NCBI GenBank assembly: GCA_030062745.1
Contig: CP099842.1
Location: forward strand, 12,250,095 to 12,314,094
Direction of reading: 5' to 3'
DNA length: 64,000 bases
Source: Capitulum mitella
Taxonomy: Eukaryota > Arthropoda > Thecostraca > Pollicipedomorpha > Pollicipedidae
This document shows, piece by piece, positions 56,006-64,000 of the stretch. Each line of letters opens with the position of its first letter. Position 1 is the first letter of the stretch. The notes under the pieces were generated by a model. The model was not told the DNA's origin and searched no databases. It saw only the letters and a list, made by a program, of their open reading frames with translations. The position numbers were made by a program, and so were the translations under genes.

Positions 56006-56264
56006 GGAAGAAGAAATGGAGCATAATACAGCAGTATTATGGAACAAAAACAACAAAACAAACCAAATCACAGTAATTTGGTTGAATTAATGTACAGTGA
56101 CCATAATCGCAAAAAAATACAACACAACACAACACCACAAATATGGGGACAACACGGGAAATATGGGGACCGCATGGCACTACACGGGCCATCACCATGT
56201 TTTTGTGTAGTTTTATTCTTGTTTTCACAAAATAATTGGAAATAATGCTACCTTTTCTATTCGA

Positions 56265-56436
56265 CTAGTCGATTATTGGGTTATTTAACGACGATCCCGC
56301 CTACCAGAGCCATTTCGCATCGCAACCTCTCACGCCTGTTGTCACGGGAACGGCGAAATGTCACTATTACCCGGACTCGAACCTGGGACCTCCCGACTTC
56401 AGGCGAGCATTGTGACCACCCACTGCATTACGCCAT
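56265..56436 (-). mobile_element. tRNA-derived SINE
   Basis: On the minus strand, an A-box-like TAATGCAGTGGG (56430-56419) and a perfect B box GGTTCGAGTCC (56383-56373) are about 35 nt apart, with a T-arm GGTCCC...GGG around the B box. The anticodon-loop position reads CTGAAGT, suggesting a Phe(GAA) origin, but arms are mismatched, so this is not a functional tRNA. The 3' part ends GCGGGATCGTCGTTAAATAA, a tail type common in invertebrate SINEs. Pol III transcribes such elements and a partner LINE mobilises them. Confidence 0.75.
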
Positions 56437-56823
56437 ACCTTTTTTCGATCTGAACTTCACCTTCTACATACTGGCTATATTATGAATGATTGTATCATTT
56501 GCAACTACGCAGTATAGTCTATCCTAATTATGATAACGCAATGCAATGAAATATAGCATATAGTGATTATAACTATACTGCCATTTTAGCTGCAGTAATA
56601 CATAACTATGTATTCTTCCCTTCTACATACCAAGTTCTCTGATAATCTGGTAATCTGATATCCGACAATCGGAAGTAGAGTGTGCCTCAAAGTACCACGG
56701 ATACGGTCTTTGGCAGCAGTTCTTCATGACTTTATTGTAGTTTGTTTTTGGCTTACCAGTTTGATGTCATTATTTTTACTGCTATTATTTGGAACATGAA
56801 TTCTTGTGGTTATTCGTGTACAG

Positions 56824-56975
56824 GAACCAGTGGTTTGAGGAGGATCCAGCGTGATCCGCGAACATCAGCTGTCGACGCCTTAGAACAGCTGTCCTGTTTG
56901 ATTCGCCATCTCCCGAACTGCCGGAAATCAGCCCATTTTACACCGCCGGCCAGCCCCGGGTTCAGCCGACTGTAG
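56824..56975 (+). CDS. candidate 3'-terminal exon, unknown
   Basis: The acceptor GGTTATTCGTGTACAG precedes an open 152-nt segment (SGLRRIQRDPRTSAVDALEQ... to stop at 56973-56975) at the edge of a GC-rich island. No domain, no partner exon. Weak call based on splice context and amino-acid composition only. Confidence 0.18.
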
Positions 56976-57370
56976 CGCGGAGGTCGGCCTCCGGCGCCAT
57001 GGCTTCCATTCGGCAAAAGGCGGCGAGTTTCGTTAAGATCCCCGGCCGATACGGGCATTGTGATCTTATCCGGTCCGAGCACGGGAACGTGCCATTTCCC
57101 CGTGGAATCCTCGTCGCCACTCGGCCCTGGCAGACGGCGCGAATTCGGACGTCCCCCAGCAGTCGACTCGGCGGAGAAGGCCCGGACGTCGACAGTAGCC
57201 GGTCCGCCCGACAGCCGCCCGGCGGCCCCCGCTCAGAGGCCGTCCGCACGCGCCTGACGTCTGGCGCCGATCACAGGCCTGCCCGGCTCAGAGCAGCGGC
57301 GCAGCGTGGGCGCCAGCGCTGCCTGGTCGCTCGTTTTCCGTCCGTGTTCGTGAACGGCGGTCTTTGCCTG
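56976..57370. other. GC-rich island
   Basis: CpG-rich, with open frames on both strands (57000-57373 + and 57249-56962 -). No domain recognised. Confidence 0.35.
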
Positions 57371-59584
57371 TGACTAATGCCTGCAGTCGGCAGGGAGCCA
57401 CTTCTCAAGTCGTTTGCATGCATTTACGACGTCGGGCGACCGGCCAGCGTCACTTTGGCTCGGTGTCAATCGGTTCTGTAGGACTCTTGATAGGGTTGCT
57501 AGTGGCTCGTGCGAACCTTTTACATGGATCAAACAGCCTTTGGCCGAACTAAAAATGCTTACTAAGACCAACTAGAAAGAGACTGACAGGGTACTTAACT
57601 ACTCATCTTATTCCTGAGTGCATGATTGAGCCTTCTACCGCCGACCGAGTGTCTGTGGAGCAGTTAAAAACCGCAGCTCTGAAAAGCCGCAGCTCTCCTT
57701 TTACAGAAGTCGGTGATTGTTACATTCTTTGCTCGTGGAAACGGGTCTCGTTCCTCCCAGATTGCTGTAATTTAAGATATCACCTACCAGTGTCGCATTC
57801 AGCCACGTGGACATATCTGTGGTCCCTAACCATTGGTACGCACCAGCAAAAAGGATCAGGGTTGAACATCTTGCGGCTTACGTCACAAAGCCTGCATCTC
57901 TCTCCTTAGATGTTCGAAAAATACGACACAGCCGTTGCGTGACGCCGTTAGCGGGCGCGGGCCAGCGCAAAGCTTGCTTTTATTGGCCTGTGCAGTCCCG
58001 TATTGCGTCATCTCCGCGGATGACGACAGGATATGCTTCTTAACCAATAATGTTTTGGAGCTCCCGGATGTTTTCCGGCAAAGTGATTACCGGAAACGTT
58101 GTCATTCCCTGGCTACCTACGTCTGTTCTTGAAAAGTCGACCCAAGTAGAAGAACCCCTTTAACTCGTGACTAACGTGGGTCAGAGGCCCCCGCTTTTTC
58201 CCAACCGCATAACTCAGGAACGAAATGGCGCGACGCCGTGAAGTTTTCAGTCCCTTGGTGCGGCAATTCTGCGCATTTTGGTAAAAATTGTTGTCGGGTT
58301 CGTCCAAGGTCACGGCAATATGACGTCATAAGGCTAAGAGGCAAAGTAACGCGTTACACGGTTGGTTTCGGGGAAAAATTTGAGTTTCATACATTTTTTT
58401 TCTTTTTGTTATGGTCTGTTACGCCGCTGAGACAGCAGAATTAAAAAACGACGCTCGTCATCATGACCGCTTCCTTGTCACGCAGGTAGAATGGATCGTG
58501 CACGTTCCCGCAATCGGAGGATGCCAGGTCCGACAAGTTGCACGCTCACATGGATGGCATCTTGCCACTGATGCCCTAAATCTTCTTTGTGCGTGGCAGC
58601 GTTCGCGACTTTGCAGCGCGCCACAAAATTTGGCGCCTCCAACATCAGCAGTTCCCAGACCAAAGGCCTGTGTGGCACAGGAGTGCACCGTATCACCTGC
58701 GTCCCGTATACACTAGGCTGAGGCTACTGACATGCAAAGCAGTCACATATAACGACTGCCACGTATCATACGCTTCCGACGCCAATTTTTAGCATCCCAA
58801 CGGTAATAGTTTTGTAGTAATGAAGGAGGGATATTAATCTTGGGCACCTCGCGCTTCATGTGTAAGCCGTATCCCCGTTTTGGCCTCCAGAGGCCATCAA
58901 ACTGATCGCCCAGCTGTCCGTCCACCTTTTCAAGCAATTAGCGCGCCATACTGCGCCGTTTGCGTCCAGGTGATTGGTCAATAAGAATCGCAGGGATGCA
59001 AAAGAGGCGCACTGGCGTTATACGTGGCCCGTTGCATCCTGCCCATCATCTGGTGTACCGTTGCATAGCCCTAATGCTGGTCTGTCTACCCGCCAAATTT
59101 CAGTCACCTAGGTCACTGCTGACGGCATTCGGAGGTCCCCAAGTTCACATCAAAATATGTGCATGTGGAATGCCACGTGGATCGCACGTGGGTGCCGACC
59201 ACAAAAGCACGCAACTGCAAATGGGGTCCATGTTGTCACCAAGCACTGAGTCAACAACACCCGCCGTTTTACTTGTCTTCGTGATTAACTGAATTCTGCA
59301 GAGATCCGGCTCGCGCCACGTGGCACGCGTGACGCGAATCACGAATCGCTTTGAAGCCTTCACGAAACAGGTTGTCCGTCGAGTCGGCGCACTCGATGCG
59401 CACTTGTGTCGCGATCGACTGGCGCGTTCCGACGCCAGAGGCTCGGAAGCTCGGACAAACATACTGACAAACATCTCTTCCTGGAATTTTTTCGAACGAC
59501 TGCTTTGAATTAAATTTCACATGCTAAAAGCGTGCAAAGCACGCTTTCATCTACTTCGATTCGGAATAAATAGATCTTCCGATT
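57371..59584. other. intergenic; repeat fragment 57957-58400
   Basis: 57983-58012 (ATTGGCCTGTGCAGTCCCGT...) and the following 58160-58400 segment resemble 29086-29403, suggesting a further dispersed family. ORFs at 58411-58716 and 59145-59520 were examined for transposase or RT motifs and none was found. Confidence 0.4.
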
Positions 59585-60808
59585 TTAACCCGCCCCCGAC
59601 TGGGGGGGCAGTTGACTGCCCCCTTGAGGTTTTTCTGGGATTGCGAGAGAACGAACAAACACAGAGCCACAAAAGTTTGTGTCCCTTTGCTTGATCATTT
59701 TTACACGTTGTGTCAAAGGTCTGACCTCAGGTCAGGTCAGGTGCTTGACCTAGGTCAGGTCAAACAGACCTATATCCAAAAACGTTTAGCGCCCTGTAAC
59801 TTTTTCGCAAAACAAGATATCACAATAATACTTCCAGGGATTAGCGATCTTAATAGATGCAACAAATATGCTGTCTCAGATTTTTCGGAATTTTCCGGGT
59901 CGTTGACCTAAGGTCAAGCCCATTTTTAAGACATGTCGCCGTTTTTTTCGGAAACTGTCGGAATATTTCATAACATTTTTAGTGTGGAGTGAAGCAGACA
60001 TCTAGTTGCCGTCATTGGGTAAAGTACCAATGACTTCCAGCCATTGACCTGAGGTCAGGTCACGAATAACTGTAGTGAGCCAAAATGTACCACCGTCAAA
60101 ATCAGCTATGAATTACTCCGCATGGGCAGAAAATGGCAGAACTGGCTTGCACAGACGTAAGTAATACCAAGAACCTCAAAAGGCTTTAAAAAATTACGTA
60201 GTTTGGAAATAAATAGGCTCTCACGAATAAAGCTCCCCAATTGTGTAGATTGGTAACTAATTAATTTTTCCAAAATTCAAGCATGGGAAACCATCACAAC
60301 AACCACTAAGATCAATAAAATTTACATGGATATACTTTTCTCGCGAAAATAAAGGAACGCTAAAATTAGTTCCCGTCAGTTCCTTACTGCGTACGGCTGC
60401 GGCACCCGCCGACAGCCGGCGCGAAAATTGCCGTGTCTTTAACTTAACGTTTCGGTGTATGTATTGAACAAATCCGAGAAATTATATGTGTTTCGGCATT
60501 TGCGGACCTTTACTTGTGCGCTGGTGCCTCTACCTATGCGTTATTAGTCACAGCCCTTGAGATTCAGGCCATTTCTCGGTCTCATGTAGTCGGCTACGAG
60601 AAAACATATATAGGGCGTAAATTGCTTACATATTATCTAAAACTAGAAAAGAAAAAAGACCAGTTTCGAGCTCTGCTCGTCACAAGCTTTCCAACGGTAT
60701 GCTTATTTTTATCGTGCGACCAACCGTTGGTGAGTTAGAGGGGGACGGCCAACTGCGACCCCCCAGTCGGGCATGATGGTAACCGACCGAAGGTCGTGCG
60801 CGGGTTAA
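59585..60808 (+). mobile_element. TTAA-flanked MITE, family D, copy D2 (complete)
   Basis: Starts TTAACCCGCCCCCGACTGGG at 59585 and ends GCGCGGGTTAA at 60805-60808. The inner inverted block GGTTGACY...CCCCCT type is near each end. 1,224 bp. Holds the densest half-site cluster (CTGACCTCAGGTCAGGTCAG, TTGACCTAGGTCAGGTCA, 59720-59765). No ORF. Confidence 0.8.
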
Positions 60809-62405
60809 TTTTTTTCGAATTTGCTTTGATCTTTATCGATTTGCTGGCCGTACGAGATCGCCGACAGTGTGGAGTGTGAGTTGTTTCATGAGAGATCAGC
60901 GGGGACCACCTATGACAAAATGATACATGACCACCTAATGGTGGTCCAAGATCTAAGATCTAGGACCTAAGGCCATACAGATTATTGCACACGATCATCA
61001 CAGGTTACATAAATACAGCTGCATGTCTTTCAAGTGTAGTGTCAATATATGTCGTAATTCAGCTGTGAAAATCATGTCAATACTTTCTGGTGCAAACACG
61101 AGGCCCTATTTTATGCGCCATGTCAGGTTTACTTAAATCTAAAATATAACTGACCTCGCAGTGCCTCATGACCTAGGCTGGACATTTTTACCAGGCTCCT
61201 CAGATAACCCTGAACCGTCATTGCATGCTAATGAAGTAATTTAACCTAATCATATTTGTAATCTTTAATATATGAAGGAAGAAAACGACACGCGTCAGAT
61301 CAGCCGGATGTCAATCACTGATGTGACCTGCGATTTGTGACCTAAGAAATAATCTTGAGTAAAACATTGTGACATCGTGACAGACCCGATCCGTGAGTAA
61401 GACGTTGTAACATCGTCGATGGCAGCTGATCGCGGTGTGAGTCAGCCGATACGGCGCATTGGCTGCAGAAGTATTGAGTGAGTGAGATATTGTCTGATGT
61501 TCTGATGATTGATATTGATGAAAAAAATCCCTCAACAAGTGGAAAGTGGCAAAACATCGCAACAACTGTCTGGTTAAGACGGACACAGGCATTGGATTCT
61601 CCCGCCCATTTTCTGAAGTCTCCACTTATTTTTTGGCATGCGTTCCGAGCACGCCCTGAGCACGGCCTCAGGTACTACCGTTTCACGGCAGAGGGCAGGG
61701 CGCGATGCGCTGACAGTCGTTCAACATAATTCCTGAGCATCTGACACCACAGCACGAGTCCGCTGTTGACGACATTCGTTCGTTCTGCAGCTGTCTGTCG
61801 GCTGGATGACTCCCAGCCGGCGGGCTCTGGGTCCGCGGCCCCGCACAGCTCTCCAGTTCATGGCGGTCGTGAAGTGGCCGGCGCCGGTCCGCACGTCATA
61901 CCCTGGCCCGCACGACGGACCGGCACGCCCGGCTGAGCCGCCTGACTTCATGAAAGCAGAGTCGCCGCACCGTGCACAGTCCTGCCTCCTGATATCAATT
62001 TCGCCGTGTTTGTATGATTGTCTTTTAGGCTATCGTCATGCTATTTTTACCGTGCGCGTATTAGCCCCAGTTCCATGAGGAGGGACATGTGCAATACATA
62101 AAATAGAGTGAAACGAAACGCGCCGCTCAGAGGCGGGCCCGACTCCTGTGCTGACGGCCCGGGCCACCGTCCTGCTCACCACGCTCATGTAAGAAGTGCC
62201 CAAATCTACCGGCTCGATCTGCCTTACGTCTCGGAACGTAAAGGAGTCGGTCAGTTTTACCTTCGTCAATATTTCATTGATGTAAGGGAAAAAACATCCT
62301 TTTCAACTCCGTAGCGAGTGCACAGATGTGCGATCAGTAAAGGAAAAGACCAGCCGTGTCCACGGAGAATGGGCCGATGTTCCTGGGAATAAGTTGCTTA
62401 ACTTT
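60809..62405. other. no gene seen; GC-rich patch 61800-62000
   Basis: Small hairpin GACCACCTAATGGTGGTC near 60930. A 61800-62000 GC-rich patch has open frames on both strands without domains. Confidence 0.4.
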
Positions 62406-62538
62406 TTAACCCTATTTGACCTTAACCGTTTAGCCCTATTTTCAGAGGTGGATTTAGCTTGAAATCCACTCAGAGGTCCAAATCGCCTCCCCCTTAATCG
62501 GCCGATCTGCTGGGCCGATTTTGACAGAATAGGGTGAA
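62406..62538. mobile_element. mini TTAA element G (133 bp)
   Basis: TTAACCCTATTTGAC at the left; the inverse GACAGAATAGGGTGAA (decayed TTAA) at the right. Ends resemble those of family F. Internal small stem GTGGATTT...AAATCCAC. Confidence 0.55.
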
Positions 62539-64000
62539 ACAAAAGCTTGTAATATGAGCTAATTTTTCATGTATAGAAAGGCTGTAAAAGCGTCAGCTGC
62601 GCCTTCAGGAGGGTAAATACGGAATAGACGGCCGATTTTCGTGTACAGCGCATGGTTTATGGCGCCCCAAATACGTACCTGAACTTTGATATCAACTTTT
62701 TAGTCTTTAGATACCATCAAGGAATGCTAGGAAACAAGCTTTAAAGCAGCGATGGATTCCGGGTCTCGAGCACAGGTGTGCAGGCATGTATACACTTGTT
62801 TATTTTTCACTCTCTCTAGCCTCATTGACTGTTCTAGTTTTAAACTTCTATTCAAAAACGATGGTTACGATCTACTGGAGACATCATTAGCGAACCCAGG
62901 ACGCCAAACAAGGTTGACTTCAGTTAAATGAATTTAACAAACTTTAGTTCTTATTTTCTTGTTTCTCCCTTTATTTTCTGGGGATCCGCCCCCGTTAGTA
63001 CATGCATGAGTATGTTAAGCGCGAGCATTTTTCCATAGACGTCATTATTAGGTTGAAATGAGGGATATAAACTACCGATGCATGGCGATCGAAGTATAAG
63101 CCTCACAAATATCCGGGCGTGGTTCCAGCTTTCACATGCAAAAATGTTTCCTTATTGATCCATATCTTATTTTCAGCACGCAGAACCAACTTAAACATGG
63201 TAGTTTGCGATATGTTGCCAGCTATTATGCCCCTGCAGATGTCCTTGGCATGTTGTAAACGATACAAAGTATTAGTTGTCATCAATGCCATGCATTAACG
63301 TCATGGAACTGCCAAATATTGGTTATAACGCCGATATGTGCAAAAGCGAGAACATGTCTGAAGCGATCGCAACATAGATTGTTATCTCTTTCATAAACAT
63401 TTCCTAGAGCCGTTCCTAGATGTAGAACATTGAAATTTTGGTGCAGTGTGTAAGGAATACGCACGAAATTCAACAAATTTCGGCGCGATAGCGGAAAAGA
63501 TCTGTGGCTTTGGAGATAGAGAAACATGGCGGTGGGGATGGGGGTCGAGTCGACCCTCTGTGTTACAACAGGGCTAGAATTCGTTGTTTTCGGCTTGAGT
63601 ATGCTTGGTAATGAGTGAGGTAGGACTCCTCCTCGTGTGTAGAAAGGGACTAATATGGTGTGCATAGACCATTTTCATTGCAGACACATGTCGATGGGCT
63701 GATGCAGCAACAGTAAACGTGAAAAGCAAGCAACAGATGTAATTCAAAGCAGTCGATGATTGGGGAGGCGTTAGCCATGATCGTGCTTAATTAGTTAGAA
63801 ACGGTAAATTACTGATTAATAATAACCGTCCATTTTAACTGTATCAGCTACGACGGATTTCGCCCTTTTTTCAATTTCAAGTGGGCTGACAGAACCATCT
63901 TGGACAGAACGATGATATTACCAAAATCAATATCAGGTCTTAGCAATCACCTCATCCTTGTCTTGTCAAGTCAAGTCAAGACTTCATCAATGACTTGCTT
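62539..64000. other. no gene seen
   Basis: A 127-codon minus ORF (63665-63282) has no recognisable domain. The window ends in a short (CAAGT)n-like run (63965-63981). Confidence 0.4.

Noticed and set aside
56373..56436. Functional tRNA-Phe
   Set aside because: Good B box and GAA loop, but the acceptor and anticodon stems do not pair and the sequence continues into a SINE tail.
58411..58716. Tc1/mariner-type transposase
   Set aside because: I tried all frames on both strands for DDE-type motifs (DESRF, DNARPH) and found none.
1..64000. CRISPR array, prokaryotic operon or phage system
   Set aside because: No repeat-spacer regularity, no operon packing, and eukaryotic repeats and splice signals throughout.

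Overview
The window looks like animal nuclear DNA, most likely from an arthropod (crustacean or chelicerate-like). It is gene-poor and repeat-rich. There are no operons, no ribosome-binding sites and no bacterial-type gene packing. Candidate exons carry splice consensus, and the mobile elements (LINE, Penelope-like, tRNA-derived SINE, TTAA-flanked MITEs) are metazoan types. The arthropod assignment rests on a Kekkon/LRRC24-type LRR-Ig receptor with very GC-rich codons. It is an inference, not proof.

The one gene I am confident of is on the minus strand at 45974-48520. It is a complete, single-exon, 848-residue type I membrane protein: signal peptide, LRRNT, six 24-residue LRRs plus a partial one, LRRCT, one Ig domain, a TM segment and a 440-residue disordered cytoplasmic tail. 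A short upstream ORF overlaps its start codon out of frame. GC-rich flanks surround it, and a 28-bp minisatellite lies about 1.5 kb past its stop.

Most of the rest is mobile DNA. The dominant theme is a set of about 1.0-1.3 kb non-autonomous elements that begin TTAAC(C/M)C and end at TTAA, as expected for piggyBac-type transposons, although no transposase is present. I distinguish seven families, labelled here A/B/C, D, E, F, G, H and I, with about 15 copies covering roughly a quarter of the window. Several copies abut so that they share a single TTAA (6757, 22683, 42844; nearly so at 27235-27251), and one is nested in another (F1 inside H). Unrelated families all carry many AGGTCA/TGACCT half-sites.

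Layout: 1-260 degenerate tandem repeat; 3082-7907 TTAA elements H[F1], E1, D1; 9686-12314 decayed LINE ORF2 (-); 13215-16305 degenerate GC-rich array split by element A; 16.8-17.6 kb GC-rich island; 18290-19047 F2; 19414-20543 about 1.1-kb inverted repeat; 21470-23988 I and D3; 24.4-24.9 kb palindromes; 25278-28570 head-to-head B and C, with B carrying a 675-bp promoter-like insert; 30428-31962 E2; 33.6-34.5 kb F3; candidate Cys-rich exon at 34538-34639 (-); CUB-like open frame at 39160-39444 (+); Penelope-like GIY-YIG remnant at 41120-41560 (+); 41886-43898 D4 and E3; minisatellite at 44.1-44.4 kb; receptor gene at 46.0-48.5 kb; weak ORFs and exons at 49.9-53.6 kb with a strong hairpin at 52908-53045; hAT-like MITE at 55.7-56.0 kb; tRNA-derived SINE at 56.3-56.4 kb (-); D2 at 59585-60808; and a mini-element G at 62.4 kb.

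No rRNA, CRISPR or intact tRNA was seen. Apart from the receptor gene, protein calls here are remnants or candidates. Homology was judged by eye only.
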